NCBI GenBank assembly: GCA_017619755.1
Contig: JAFZRU010000024.1
Span: 1-54,902, forward strand
Length of the DNA: 54,902 nt
Source: Prevotella sp.
Lineage (GTDB): Bacteria; Bacteroidota; Bacteroidia; Bacteroidales; Bacteroidaceae
Reading direction: 5' to 3'
Both the position numbers and the translations under genes were made by a program. Shown here in pieces: positions 17,565-27,538 of this stretch. The notes beneath the pieces were generated by a model that was not told the origin of the DNA, did no database searches, and saw only the letters and a list, made by a program, of their open reading frames with translations. Position 1 is the first letter of the stretch. Each line of letters starts with the position of its first letter.

Positions 17565-19304
17565 ATGAAACCATATAGACACTTCCTTTTCTACGCCGCC
17601 TTGGGAGCCTTGGCCCTTACCTCATGCAGCGAGAGCTTCCTTGACAAGATTCCCGACGAGCGAACCGACATCGACACAGAGGACAAGGTCATCAACCTCC
17701 TCAAGAGCGCCTACCCTTCCGCCAACTACTTCTGGGAGGCGGAACTCATTAGCGACAACTTCATCGACAACTGGGCACCCCACATGCCCACCAAACCATG
17801 GGACCCGCAGGTGCTCTCCCATTACAACTACCCCTCCTACTCCCGTTTCGACGACCAACTCTACGCCTTCGAACCGGCTTCCTACGCCACCTACAGCGAC
17901 TGGGACTCCCCTGGTATGATGTGGGAAGGCTACTACGGCTCCATCTCCACCTGCAACGCTGCACTACAAGCCATTGAGGAAATCAGTGAGGGAAAGGCCC
18001 TCACCCCAAAACTGAAAGCCGCCAAGGCGGAGGCACTCCTCATCCGGGCCTACAGCCATTTCTGCCTCGTCAACATGTTCAGCGAGGCTTGGAAAAACCC
18101 CGAGAAGAGCAAGAACGACATCGGCATTCCCTACGTCAAGGAAGTAGAGGACAGGGTGACCAAGCACTACGACCGTGGCAACGTGGCAGAGGTATATGAC
18201 AACATCCAGGCTGACTTGGAGGAAGGACTGGCCAACCTCAGCGAGGAGTACTACACCGTGCCAAAATGGCATTTCAACGCCAACGCAGCACACGCCTTCG
18301 CCGCACGCTTCTACCTCTACAAGCGTGATTGGGCAAAAGTAGTGGAGCATGCCAACGCCGTCCTCGGCACCGACAACAGCACCCTGATGAACATGATGAT
18401 GGACTACTCCGTCTTCGAGAACTGCTCCACCGGCGACGACTACAGCAACGCCTGGCAGCACCCCAACCTCAACAACAACCTCATGCTCATCTCCACCTAC
18501 TCCGTCTTCCAACGCCGCTGCTTCGGAAACAGATACTCCATCGCCGGCCCCAAGGCAAGAGAGGTGTTCCTCATCAACACACGCCACCAACTGTGGTCGA
18601 GCTACTACGTCTGCCCCATCGCCAACGTGGGAGGCATGTGCTTCGGAAACAGCAGCCACGACTACGGCTTCATCAACAGCAAAATCTTCGAACAGTTTGA
18701 GTACAGCGACAAAATCGCACAAATCGGATACCCGCACATCATCGTGAGAGCCTTCACCGCCAACGAACTGCTCCTCAATAGGGCAGAAGCCAAAATCATG
18801 CTCGGACAAATCGACGCCGGCGTGGAAGACCTCTGCGCCTATTGGAACAACAGCATCGAACGCTTCTCGGAGGCCGACTACAAGGCATATTTCGAGGCTG
18901 GCTACATCAAGAAATGCACCAAGCAAATCATTGAGAAATACTATTCCAACGGCGACAACAACAACTGTTACCACAACTGGGACTTCACCCAGAACGTGAG
19001 CAGCGACTACGTGGTGCCGGCCAACTGCACCGCTTACATGAACTGCCTCAACGAGTTCCGCCGCTTCGAGACCATGTTCGAGGGCCTGCGCTTCTTCGAC
19101 CTCAAGAGGTGGGGCGTCAACTGGACGCACGAAATCGGCGTGGAGGCCACACCCTACCAACTCACCACCGACGACCCGAGGAAGGCCATCGAGGTACCTT
19201 GGGAGGTCATCTCCGCCGGCATGGCATCGTCGAGACCCGCCATGCAGGGCATCGGCTCCAGCAACCTGGTGAAACTCGACCCGGAGGAAAGCAGAATCAA
19301 ATAA
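17565..19304 (+). CDS. SusD/RagB family substrate-binding lipoprotein
   Basis: 579 residues. Lipobox ALTSC gives Cys21. The N-terminal SusD-like domain begins SESFLDKIPDERT, the family's usual opening, and the TPR-like core and C-terminal RagB/SusD region (FEGLRFFDLKRWG) follow. It forms the extracellular lid of the SusC channel. It starts 27 nt after the SusC stop in the same operon. Confidence 0.95.
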   Translation: MKPYRHFLFYAALGALALTSCSESFLDKIPDERTDIDTEDKVINLLKSAYPSANYFWEAELISDNFIDNWAPHMPTKPWDPQVLSHYNYPSYSRFDDQLYAFEPASYATYSDWDSPGMMWEGYYGSISTCNAALQAIEEISEGKALTPKLKAAKAEALLIRAYSHFCLVNMFSEAWKNPEKSKNDIGIPYVKEVEDRVTKHYDRGNVAEVYDNIQADLEEGLANLSEEYYTVPKWHFNANAAHAFAARFYLYKRDWAKVVEHANAVLGTDNSTLMNMMMDYSVFENCSTGDDYSNAWQHPNLNNNLMLISTYSVFQRRCFGNRYSIAGPKAREVFLINTRHQLWSSYYVCPIANVGGMCFGNSSHDYGFINSKIFEQFEYSDKIAQIGYPHIIVRAFTANELLLNRAEAKIMLGQIDAGVEDLCAYWNNSIERFSEADYKAYFEAGYIKKCTKQIIEKYYSNGDNNNCYHNWDFTQNVSSDYVVPANCTAYMNCLNEFRRFETMFEGLRFFDLKRWGVNWTHEIGVEATPYQLTTDDPRKAIEVPWEVISAGMASSRPAMQGIGSSNLVKLDPEESRIK

Positions 19305-19321
19305 ACTAAGGAGGAAACGAT

Positions 19322-20527
19322 ATGAAAGAAACAATGAAAACCCTGCTCCTTGGCGCCATCGCCCTCACCACGCTCTGCTTCATCAGCTGCGACGACGACG
19401 ACCTTGGCCCCACCATCTTCGACACCAACGAATATCCTCTCGACAGGAGCGCATACACCTTCCCATTGGACACCTTCCTCAAAGTCAACTACTTGGAGCC
19501 ATACAACATGCGGTTCATCTACCGCATGGAGGACATCGGCTCCGACATGACCAAGAACCTTACGCCCGCGAGCTACGAGAAGAGCGTGGAGCTCGCCGTG
19601 CTGCTCAAATACCTCTGGATCGGCGTGTATGAGAAATACTCCGCACCGGAGTTCCTCAAGGTCAACGCCCCACGTATCATTCACGTCATCGGCTCAAAGA
19701 ACCTCAACCCCAGCCAAGGCACCGAAGTCCTCGGAGAGGCGGGAGGTGGCCTGAAAATCTCGCTCTTCAACACCAACAACCTCAACGTGGCAGACGTGGG
19801 GATGCTCAACGAGTACTTCATCAAAACCATCCACCACGAGTTCGGGCACATCCTCGACCAGACGCACATTCGCCCCACGTCGTTCAACCTCATCTCAAGA
19901 AGCCAGTACGACGCCTCCACATGGACGCAGACACCCGACTCCATGGCAGCCGGCCGTGGTTTCGTCTCGCCATACGCCTCCAGCGCACCCGGCGAGGACT
20001 GGGTGGAGGTGCTCGCCATGTATATCACACAAGACTCCGTCAGTTGGAACCAACTCTTAGGGTCGGCTTCCTACGAATGGGAAGAGGTGGACATGGAAAG
20101 GTCTGACTACGAGAAACGCATGCGCAACGCCAACCTCGACACCGTGGGCTACTACCGCGAGAGCGACGGAGCCGGCAAGGTCTATCGCCGCGCCTGCAAG
20201 CGCAACGCCGACGACTACGTGGCACTCGACGAAAACGGCGAGGTGCAGTGGCTGCACACCACCGGCATCGAGGGTGACAAAATCATCATGCAGAAAGTGG
20301 GCCTGGTGCGTGACTGGCTGAAAGACAACTGGAACATTGACTTGGACAACCTTCGCAAAGAGGTGCAGCAACGCATGTACCTGACCAACGACGACGGCAC
20401 ATTCCAATTGGACCGCTACGGCAGGGTCATCAACCGTCTCACTTCCCCGTCACCGGAAGACCCCTCCATCAGGTTCATCGACCAACTCATGAACGAGGTA
20501 TATGCCTACAAGTTACTACAACAATAA
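19322..20527 (+). CDS. Substrate import-associated zinc metallohydrolase lipoprotein
   Basis: 401 residues. Lipobox CFISC gives Cys23, followed by an acidic DDDD. The zinc motif HEFGH is at residues 172-176, with Glu as general base. The family (putative zinc-binding peptidase, MEROPS Mx type) is known to be encoded beside SusC/SusD pairs, as here. Likely acts at the outer surface to process what the pair imports. The gene lies 17 nt after the SusD-like gene. Confidence 0.88.
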   Translation: MKETMKTLLLGAIALTTLCFISCDDDDLGPTIFDTNEYPLDRSAYTFPLDTFLKVNYLEPYNMRFIYRMEDIGSDMTKNLTPASYEKSVELAVLLKYLWIGVYEKYSAPEFLKVNAPRIIHVIGSKNLNPSQGTEVLGEAGGGLKISLFNTNNLNVADVGMLNEYFIKTIHHEFGHILDQTHIRPTSFNLISRSQYDASTWTQTPDSMAAGRGFVSPYASSAPGEDWVEVLAMYITQDSVSWNQLLGSASYEWEEVDMERSDYEKRMRNANLDTVGYYRESDGAGKVYRRACKRNADDYVALDENGEVQWLHTTGIEGDKIIMQKVGLVRDWLKDNWNIDLDNLRKEVQQRMYLTNDDGTFQLDRYGRVINRLTSPSPEDPSIRFIDQLMNEVYAYKLLQQ

Positions 20528-20546
20528 TCCACAAGCATACAACATC

Positions 20547-21974
20547 ATGAACAAGATACTCACCATCGCACTGCTCGCAGCAACAGCATTGGCATACACC
20601 TCATGCAGCCCGAGCGAGGAAGACGACATCTTCGACAAAAGCGCGGCAGAACGCCTCAACGAGATCAGCGACCTCTACTCATCACGACTGCTGGCAGCTC
20701 CCAACGGATGGGCCATGCAACTCTACCCCACCAACGACGACCAGTGGCCCTACGGCACTGGATACCTCTTGTTGTGCAAGTTCAACAAAGACCATTCCGT
20801 AAGCGTCTCGATGAACAACATGTTCAGCAGCAACAAATTCAAGGAGGACACCTCCCTGTGGGAGGTCATCACCGACAACGGGCCGGTGCTCTCGTTCAAC
20901 TCCCACAACAGCTGCCTACATACCTTCAGCGACCCCTACGACATCGACTTCACCGGATCGTCAAACATCCCCAACGACGAGACCGGAGAAGGTGTGGGAG
21001 GTGACTACGAGTTCATCATCGTCGATGCCCCGGAGGACGGCTCCTACATGATGCTCAAGGGAAAGAAGCGCGGCACCTACAACCTGCTCACGCCCATCAA
21101 GGAAGGAACGGAATACGAGACCTACCTGGCATTGACCACGGTCTTCCGTCTGCTGCATTTCCCCAATAACGCACCCACCTTCAACGTGCTGAACATCAGA
21201 GGAGAACGCTACAAGATGAAGATGAAATACCCCAGCACCGACGAATACAACACCTCTTACATCAGCAAGTCGTCATTCATGGGAATCCCCAACATCTACC
21301 CATACGAAGGGGATGAAATCATCGACGAGAACTTCAACCCCTTCATCATCACCGATCGTAACGACAAATTTTACCTTCGCTTCCGCGACAAAATTACCAT
21401 CAACGACGAGTTGACCGCACAGGATTTCGTTTACGACAGCGAACGACAAGTCTTCCAATCGGTAGATGACGAGGAAACCTTCATTGAAGGCGACAACCCG
21501 GGTAGATTCTTCAAGGAAACCATCATCGAAGACTCCTTGGAACACTACAACTGGCGTATTTCCACCACATACGGCTCCGAGCCAATCAGAAATATCATGA
21601 CAAGCGCCGCCAACGAGTTCAGTGCAAAGAAGATGACCCTCGGCAACTTCACCTTCCTCCGACGTGACAACCGCGTCACACTCAACGTGAGCTACCGCAC
21701 GAGCCGCAATGCACAGGCCAACCTCTATTTCTACTACAAGGTGGAGCCAACGGAAAACGGCGTGAAATTCATCTACGACGGTTATGCCTCGACGGAGGGC
21801 AACGTGCTTGCTCAGATGCCCACCCTGAAGCAAATCATCGAAGGTGTTATACCCCAGTCGTTCTACGTGAGATCAAGACTCTCACCGTTCGACTTGAACG
21901 AGATACGCCTCACATCCGAGTCAGCAGACCCCGAACAAACATTGATATTGGAATTATCCAAAAACACCAAATAA
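20547..21974 (+). CDS. DUF4302 family lipoprotein
   Basis: 475 residues from the ATG at 20547, which gives a lipoprotein signal (ALAYTSC, Cys20) followed by acidic SEEDD. The start region ERLNEISDLYSSRLLAAPNGW and the following beta-rich stretch fit DUF4302, a family that repeatedly accompanies SusC/SusD plus metallohydrolase genes. It may be an additional surface binding protein. Function not established. It lies 19 nt after the previous gene. Confidence 0.8.
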   Translation: MNKILTIALLAATALAYTSCSPSEEDDIFDKSAAERLNEISDLYSSRLLAAPNGWAMQLYPTNDDQWPYGTGYLLLCKFNKDHSVSVSMNNMFSSNKFKEDTSLWEVITDNGPVLSFNSHNSCLHTFSDPYDIDFTGSSNIPNDETGEGVGGDYEFIIVDAPEDGSYMMLKGKKRGTYNLLTPIKEGTEYETYLALTTVFRLLHFPNNAPTFNVLNIRGERYKMKMKYPSTDEYNTSYISKSSFMGIPNIYPYEGDEIIDENFNPFIITDRNDKFYLRFRDKITINDELTAQDFVYDSERQVFQSVDDEETFIEGDNPGRFFKETIIEDSLEHYNWRISTTYGSEPIRNIMTSAANEFSAKKMTLGNFTFLRRDNRVTLNVSYRTSRNAQANLYFYYKVEPTENGVKFIYDGYASTEGNVLAQMPTLKQIIEGVIPQSFYVRSRLSPFDLNEIRLTSESADPEQTLILELSKNTK

Positions 21975-21984
21975 TTTTTAGCTT

Positions 21985-23718
21985 ATGAAGAGAACTATTT
22001 TACTCACTGCGGCCTGCACCATGCTGGCCACCGCCGGGTTTGCCCAGGCACCCAAGGAGCGGGTTCAAATGGCCCCCTCCACCAAAAACACCACGACGCA
22101 AGTCTTCAAGAAAGGCGAGGCACAGCCCAAGGCTCGCCGCACAATGAACAACGGCGTCTATTACACCCGCGAGCGCGGCGTCATGTTCATGGGATATGAC
22201 AAGGAAGGAAGTGGCTACAGAGGCACCTTCCTCAACTACCCGCCCTTCCACGAGCCTATCTTCAAGAACCAAACCGGCTCCACTGACATACAGTGGTTCG
22301 TCAATGACCAAGACTACACTGAATATCTGATGGACCCGGAAACGGGAGACTGCTACTATTTCGACATGCCCAAGACCATGGCCACCAGTGAAGGACTGAG
22401 TGCATACCCCGCACCCGTGCTCACCAAGGGTAACATTTCCTATTTCATCAGCGAATATGACAAGGGTTCCGACGGTGCCAACGAAGACGGCAGCAAAATC
22501 ACCGTGACCAATTACCCGGGATGGGACTTGGCATACAACTTCAGCGACATGAACACCAACATCCTCTATGGCGGTGGCTCCATCGACCCGGGTACTGGCG
22601 GAAGAGTTCACAACACCTACATTTACGGTACCGGCAACATCACCTTCAAGGACGGCTCCACCTACCAGTCGATAGGCATCGCACAGGTGTTCCCGGCTCC
22701 CGTCAAACCCTTCATCTGCGAGGAGATTGCCCTTCGTACCATGTCCAACACCACTCCCATCGCAGAGGGGAAAACCCTCACCATGGAACTGCGCAACGTG
22801 GTGACTGACGAAGATGGCGACAAGTCCTTTGGTGATGAGATTTATGAGACCCTTGTCTCTTCTTCCGACGACGTGAGCCTTGCATGGACCTACAGCGACG
22901 GCGACAAGGTCTATAACGTGTGCTTCCACAAGAAAGAAATCGATGATTTCGGCATCGAGGCCAACGTACCCGTCATCCTTGACAAGGATTTCTGCATCCT
23001 CGTCTATGGCGTGAGCAACGAAGGCATCGACTGCGGCTTCATGGGTCTCACCATGGCCGACGAAGACGTGGAGGACATTCCCGTGGGCGAACCGCTGATC
23101 ACCGACGGCGAGGGCATCGGCTCTTTCACTTATGGAGTTGACATCTCCCTCCAGGCCGACTTCTACGGCTATTTCGACGCTGTGGAAATCCCCGGTGCTC
23201 TCTACAGCACGGACGAGGAAGGCAACACCACCACCTATGACGACTGCAACGTGCTGCGCGTGAGTGCTGACGGCCAAACCGTGGTCAACGAGAAATTCCC
23301 AGAGGAATTCGGAGAGTTTGTCTATTTCTCCATCGCTCGCGACTGGGAGGATGAAGACGGCAATGAGAACTACTATTTCGACGCACCCGAATGGATCACC
23401 GAAATCACTCCCTACTCCACCAGCTCCTCTGAGGAGTCAGGCATGTATCTGCTCTCTCTCAAGGCCGCACCACTCGCAGAGGGTGAAACGGGCCGCATCG
23501 GCTACATCAACCTCGTAGCCAACGGTGGCCTCACCTCCGAGAAGGCCGTCGTGGTGCTCCAGGGCGACGCCTCCTTCGACGAGGCCATGGGCATCACCAC
23601 CGCCACCACCGGCACGAAGAAGCTTTCCGGCAAGCGCTACAACCTCGCCGGCCAGCAGGTGAACGCCAACTTCAAGGGCGTCGTCATCGAGAATGGCGTG
23701 AAAGTGGTCAAGAAATAA
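21985..23718 (+). CDS. Exported protein with C-terminal sorting-type tail
   Basis: 577 residues. Signal peptide about 1-20 (cut near GFAQA). The remainder is beta-rich with repeated acidic Gly-containing turns; no catalytic motif was recognised. The end reads RYNLAGQQV...GVVIENGVKVVKK, similar to the tail of the 1645-residue protein, which suggests type IX secretion (inference). It is the last gene of the SusC/SusD operon, 10 nt after the DUF4302 gene, and is followed by a terminator. It may be an exported binding protein for the same substrate. Confidence 0.75.
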   Translation: MKRTILLTAACTMLATAGFAQAPKERVQMAPSTKNTTTQVFKKGEAQPKARRTMNNGVYYTRERGVMFMGYDKEGSGYRGTFLNYPPFHEPIFKNQTGSTDIQWFVNDQDYTEYLMDPETGDCYYFDMPKTMATSEGLSAYPAPVLTKGNISYFISEYDKGSDGANEDGSKITVTNYPGWDLAYNFSDMNTNILYGGGSIDPGTGGRVHNTYIYGTGNITFKDGSTYQSIGIAQVFPAPVKPFICEEIALRTMSNTTPIAEGKTLTMELRNVVTDEDGDKSFGDEIYETLVSSSDDVSLAWTYSDGDKVYNVCFHKKEIDDFGIEANVPVILDKDFCILVYGVSNEGIDCGFMGLTMADEDVEDIPVGEPLITDGEGIGSFTYGVDISLQADFYGYFDAVEIPGALYSTDEEGNTTTYDDCNVLRVSADGQTVVNEKFPEEFGEFVYFSIARDWEDEDGNENYYFDAPEWITEITPYSTSSSEESGMYLLSLKAAPLAEGETGRIGYINLVANGGLTSEKAVVVLQGDASFDEAMGITTATTGTKKLSGKRYNLAGQQVNANFKGVVIENGVKVVKK

Positions 23719-23742
23719 GCATCTCACATTTACCTATATGCA

Positions 23743-23779
23743 AATCGGGCCGTGCTGTTGCACGACCCGATTGCTTTTT
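23743..23779. terminator. Terminator between convergent genes
   Basis: AATCGGG-C-CGTGC pairs with GCACG-A-CCCGATT around a TGTT loop, then GCTTTTT on the plus strand. Ends the SusC/SusD operon. Confidence 0.75.
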
Positions 23780-23801
23780 CACATCCCCCAAACCATGGAG
23801 G

Positions 23802-25574
23802 TCACTTCACCAGAATCTTGTATGCCTCTCCATCTTTTGGCTTGACGATGTACAGGCCCTTGGGCAGCTGCTCTTGTTGTGGGTTGTCGGTGGTTTTCAC
23901 AAGGATGCCGTTGGCGGTGTAGATGCCAGCCGGTGTTTGGCGGTTCCCCCTGAAAATGTTGTCGATGCCATCCACACCATACTCCGTGGTGCCATCGTTG
24001 AAGGTGAAGGAGACGGACTTGGAACTATTCGTGTACTTGATGTTGGACAATTTGATGTGCAACAGTTTGGTGCCATCGGTGTTTTTGTTGTAGAGGATGT
24101 CCGCTGGTTCCGTATCGTCGGAAAGCATGTTGTAGGTTCTGATGGGCAAGGAAGAGGTGTATGGGTACAAATCGTTATCCTCGTCGTATATAGACAAAGT
24201 ATTGTCTGCCGGCACAACCACCATGCACTGGTTGTCATATCCCGTGGCGTTGACGGTGTTGTTGGTCCACCGTGACTTGAGATAGTTGACATGGTAGATG
24301 AGCAGCCCTCTTGACTGGAGCCCCCGGTCCCATCTCACGTTTTTGTTTCTTTGCTCAAGGATGTAGTATTCATCGGAGAAGCCCGGGTTGTAGATGATAT
24401 AAGCGTCTCCCCCGCTTTCAAGGGGCAGCATCTTGCTCACCTTGCACGGGTCGGTCAGCACCTTGTAGTCGAGCCATCCGCAGAAATTGCGCTCGTAGGC
24501 GGTGTATGCCGCCGGCAGCCAGCCATTGTTGTTGTAGCATCCGTTGCACATCACGTCAAACGACCCCATGCCATGCAGCTCGCTAGTGGCAGTGTCATAG
24601 AAGTCAGGCAGCCCCAAGCAATGTGAGAACTCGTGGCAGAAAGTGCCTAACCCCGAAAGTTTTCCGCTGTAGTCAAGTTCCTCACCGCAAGCGTAGGTGT
24701 TGAGAATGATTCCGTCGAGCCGATAGGAGAAGGGATAGGTTCCTATCTGCGACTCATGGGGCCAGATGGTCCAGGCTTCACCTCCGCCGGCTTCACCCTG
24801 TCCGGCATAGAGCATGTACACTTGGTCCACCTTCCCGTCTCCGTCCCAGTCGTAGTCACGATAGTCCACCTCCTCGTCGGCGGCTTCCAAGGCAAACTTG
24901 AGCAACTCCACCACCCGGGAGTGTTGGTCGTGCCCTTTACTGTCGTTCTCCCCATAATAGGTGCAGGACTTGGGGGCTTTATAGGGTCCCACGACGTCGA
25001 AGGTGAGGTCGAAGACCCCGTTGCTCATGTGGCTGAAATAGTCGTGCACGCTGCCCCGGGCGCCGAGGCTGTTGGTGTAGCCCTCCGTGTTGAGCATGTC
25101 GGTGATGGTGGCTTTCGGCTCGTCGATGGTGAAGTCGAGGTCGTCGAAGCAGACGAGCAGCACCAACCCTCTCTTGCTGCCGGTGTAGGTTTGGGGCGTT
25201 CCAAACCTTCTCTGCCCGCCCTGTGCCTGGCTGTTGGCCGCGATTCGACGGATGCTCGGCTGGTCGTCGCTTCCAAGCATCGACAATGCAGCTTTCTCCT
25301 CTGCCGTGCGCAGTTGCGGCTCATGGGCGAGGATGCCGGAACTTCTCATTTCCTGACCTTTGGTGGAGGCATAACAGTAGCCTGCCTCATCCCTCACCAC
25401 GGCGTGTCCATCCGTGGTGATGAAATAGTGGAAATTCTCGTCACCGCAGAGCATGAGCGTCAGTTGCGTTCCGTCACTCTGTGTGTGTGTGCGCCATGCC
25501 TTGAGCGCGGGTGTGGCCCATGCGGCGGCTGCAAGGACGGCAAAGAAGGCTATAAGAAAAGTTTTTCTCATCAT
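23802..25574 (-). CDS. M6 family secreted metalloprotease (immune inhibitor A-like)
   Basis: 590 residues. Signal peptide about 1-20 (AAAAWA). The zinc-binding motif HEFSHCLGLPD near residue 315 has the HExxHxxGxxD form of M6 proteases; Glu is the catalytic base. A calcium-loop-like YDWDGDGKVDQV lies about 65 residues before it. The C-terminus GIYTANG...GLYIVKPKDGEAYKILVK again resembles a sorting tail. A secreted peptidase is the likely role. Transcribed convergently to the SusC/SusD operon and divergently from the sugar transporter. Confidence 0.92.
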   Translation of the reverse strand: MMRKTFLIAFFAVLAAAAWATPALKAWRTHTQSDGTQLTLMLCGDENFHYFITTDGHAVVRDEAGYCYASTKGQEMRSSGILAHEPQLRTAEEKAALSMLGSDDQPSIRRIAANSQAQGGQRRFGTPQTYTGSKRGLVLLVCFDDLDFTIDEPKATITDMLNTEGYTNSLGARGSVHDYFSHMSNGVFDLTFDVVGPYKAPKSCTYYGENDSKGHDQHSRVVELLKFALEAADEEVDYRDYDWDGDGKVDQVYMLYAGQGEAGGGEAWTIWPHESQIGTYPFSYRLDGIILNTYACGEELDYSGKLSGLGTFCHEFSHCLGLPDFYDTATSELHGMGSFDVMCNGCYNNNGWLPAAYTAYERNFCGWLDYKVLTDPCKVSKMLPLESGGDAYIIYNPGFSDEYYILEQRNKNVRWDRGLQSRGLLIYHVNYLKSRWTNNTVNATGYDNQCMVVVPADNTLSIYDEDNDLYPYTSSLPIRTYNMLSDDTEPADILYNKNTDGTKLLHIKLSNIKYTNSSKSVSFTFNDGTTEYGVDGIDNIFRGNRQTPAGIYTANGILVKTTDNPQQEQLPKGLYIVKPKDGEAYKILVK

Positions 25575-25612
25575 AAAAAAAGTTAAGTTGTATGATCCTC
25601 CCTCTCATGGTG

Positions 25613-25620
25613 CAAAATTA
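25613..25620 (-). promoter_or_regulatory. -7 box of the M6 protease gene (TAATTTTG)
   Basis: TAnnTTTG on the minus strand, 38 nt before the start codon. Confidence 0.55.
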
Positions 25621-25704
25621 CAAAAACTTATCACATTATCAAAAAAAAACACCTCTATGTCACAACTTTTGATAAAAAAACACAGTTAGTTTCAAAAAAA
25701 AGTG

Positions 25705-25712
25705 TAACTTTG
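25705..25712 (+). promoter_or_regulatory. -7 box of the MFS transporter gene (TAACTTTG)
   Basis: TAnnTTTG 64 nt before the ATG. No clear -33 element. Confidence 0.55.
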
Positions 25713-25776
25713 CCACTTGAATCGAAGATAAAGGAAAACAAGTACAAATTGAGAACAAAATAACAATTTCAAAACT

Positions 25777-27249
25777 ATGAGCCAAAATCAAGAAGGTAGC
25801 AAGTCCTACCTGTTTTCCATTGTGTTAGTTGCCGTCCTTGGCGGTTTGTTGTTTGGTTACGACACTGCCGTCATCTCTGGTGCAGAAAAGGGTCTTCAAG
25901 CATTCTTCAGCAATGCGTCAGACTTCAGCTATACTGACAGTTGGCACGGCTTCACGTCGGCCTCCGCACTGATAGGCTGCATCATCGGCTCCGCCCTCTC
26001 CGGCTTTCTTGCCACCCGCCTGGGTCGCAAGCGCTCTCTCATCATCGCAGGCTTGCTCTTCTTTATCTCCGCATTAGGAAGCATGGAACCCGAATTCCTC
26101 TTCTTCAAGCATGGAGAGCCCAAATTCTCCCTCCTCATCATGTTCAACATCTACCGCGTGATAGGCGGCATGGGCGTGGGTCTGGCCTCCGCCATCTGCC
26201 CGATGTACATTGGCGAGGTGGCTCCCTCCAACATCCGAGGCATGCTGGTCTCTTGGAACCAGTTTGCCATCATCTTCGGCCAGTTGGTGGTGTATTTCGT
26301 CAATTTCTTCATCCTTGGCGAACATATCCAGCCGCTCGTGGAAGAGATGGGCAAGGGTCTGGCTGCCATCACCCCCGCTGCGCAGTGGACGGTGACCACA
26401 GGATGGCGTTATATGTTTGGTAGCGAGGCGGTGCCTGCAGGTCTCTTCGCCCTGCTCATCTGTTTCGTGCCGGAAACTCCTCGTTATTTGGTGAGCATCG
26501 GCCAGGACGAGCGTGCTTTGGGTGTGTTGTCCAAGATCAACGGCAGCAGCAAAGCCAAGCAAATCCTCCAGAACATCAAGGAAACGATGACGGAGAAGAC
26601 CGAGCGTCTGATGACCTACGGTGCACTGTGCATCTTCGTCGGCATCATGCTCTCCGTGTTCCAGCAGGCTGTTGGCATCAACGCCGTCCTCTACTACGCC
26701 CCGCGCATCTTCGGCGACATGGGCATGGAGAACCCGATGATGGTGACCGTCTTCATGGGTGTGATCAACATCCTCTTCACCTTGGTGGCCATCTTCACCG
26801 TGGAGAAATGGGGTCGCAAGCCGCTGCTCATCTGCGGTTCTTTAGGCATGGCTCTCGGAGCCTTCGGCGTTGCCATCACCTTCGGACACGCCGGCCTTGA
26901 AATGGTGACCGCCTTGAGCATCATGGTCTATTCCGCTTCCTTCATGTTCTCATGGGGTCCCATCACCTGGGTGCTCATTGCTGAAATCTTCCCCAACACC
27001 ATCCGTGGAGCCGCCGTGGCCATCGCCGTGGCTTTCCAGTGGATCTTCAACTTCATCGTCAGCAGCACCTTCGTGCCGATGTTCAATATGCACCTCAGCG
27101 AGGGCGACGATTTCGGCCACTGGTTCACCTACGGCCTCTACGGCATCATCTGCATCATCGCCGCCATCTTCGTCTGGCGCCTCGTGCCTGAGACCAAGGG
27201 CAAGACATTGGAGGACATGAGCAAACTCTGGAAAAGCAAACTGAAATAA
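25777..27249 (+). CDS. Sugar porter family MFS transporter (XylE-like)
   Basis: 490 residues with twelve membrane segments. Sugar-porter signatures are seen in order: GLLFGYDTAVISGA in helix 1, RLGRKRSL after helix 2, RVIGGMGVGLASAICPMYIGE in helices 4-5, PETPRYL before the central loop, QQAVGINAVLYYAPRIF in helix 7, EKWGRKPLL, and VPETKGKTLE near the end. It imports a sugar, probably a pentose or hexose, with protons. The closest relatives are XylE-type; a precise substrate cannot be given. Single gene with its own promoter and a downstream hairpin. Confidence 0.92.
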   Translation: MSQNQEGSKSYLFSIVLVAVLGGLLFGYDTAVISGAEKGLQAFFSNASDFSYTDSWHGFTSASALIGCIIGSALSGFLATRLGRKRSLIIAGLLFFISALGSMEPEFLFFKHGEPKFSLLIMFNIYRVIGGMGVGLASAICPMYIGEVAPSNIRGMLVSWNQFAIIFGQLVVYFVNFFILGEHIQPLVEEMGKGLAAITPAAQWTVTTGWRYMFGSEAVPAGLFALLICFVPETPRYLVSIGQDERALGVLSKINGSSKAKQILQNIKETMTEKTERLMTYGALCIFVGIMLSVFQQAVGINAVLYYAPRIFGDMGMENPMMVTVFMGVINILFTLVAIFTVEKWGRKPLLICGSLGMALGAFGVAITFGHAGLEMVTALSIMVYSASFMFSWGPITWVLIAEIFPNTIRGAAVAIAVAFQWIFNFIVSSTFVPMFNMHLSEGDDFGHWFTYGLYGIICIIAAIFVWRLVPETKGKTLEDMSKLWKSKLK

Positions 27250-27300
27250 GTCAAGACTGACAGCAAAGAATAATCGCAAGTCCACCTTGGCACTTCAAAT

Positions 27301-27337
27301 CGCCGCCCCCTCCACCCAAAAGGTGAAGGGGGCGGCG
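27301..27337 (+). terminator. GC-rich hairpin after the transporter gene
   Basis: CGCCGCCCCCT pairs with AGGGGGCGGCG, then CACC with GGTG after one mismatch. No T run follows, so it may be a factor-dependent end or mRNA-protecting hairpin. Confidence 0.5.
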
Positions 27338-27508
27338 AACGCTTTGATGCTTCTAACGAAACCACGACTTGTTGTAATGATAGAAGTGCAAAAAAAATCA
27401 TTGCTTATTTCAACACCGATACCCATTTGTACAGAACATTTCCCAGACCAAAACCGACGGATGATGAAATAAAGTGACGAAAGATGTGGCCAATCGGCAT
27501 TTTTTTCG

Positions 27509-27516
27509 TACTTTTG
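27509..27516 (+). promoter_or_regulatory. -7 box of metF (TACTTTTG)
   Basis: TAnnTTTG 7 nt before the ATG at 27524 and 22 nt before the ATG at 27539. Either the gene is leaderless from 27524 or it starts at 27539. Confidence 0.6.
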
Positions 27517-27538
27517 CATCCAAATGCACTCAAGCGAC

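Noticed and set aside
17964-19334. 456-codon open frame on the minus strand
   Set aside because: Antisense shadow of the SusD-like gene; Val/Glu/His-rich composition typical of complementing GC-rich codons.
22000-23277. 425-codon open frame on the minus strand
   Set aside because: Shadow of the exported protein of the SusC operon; no homology.
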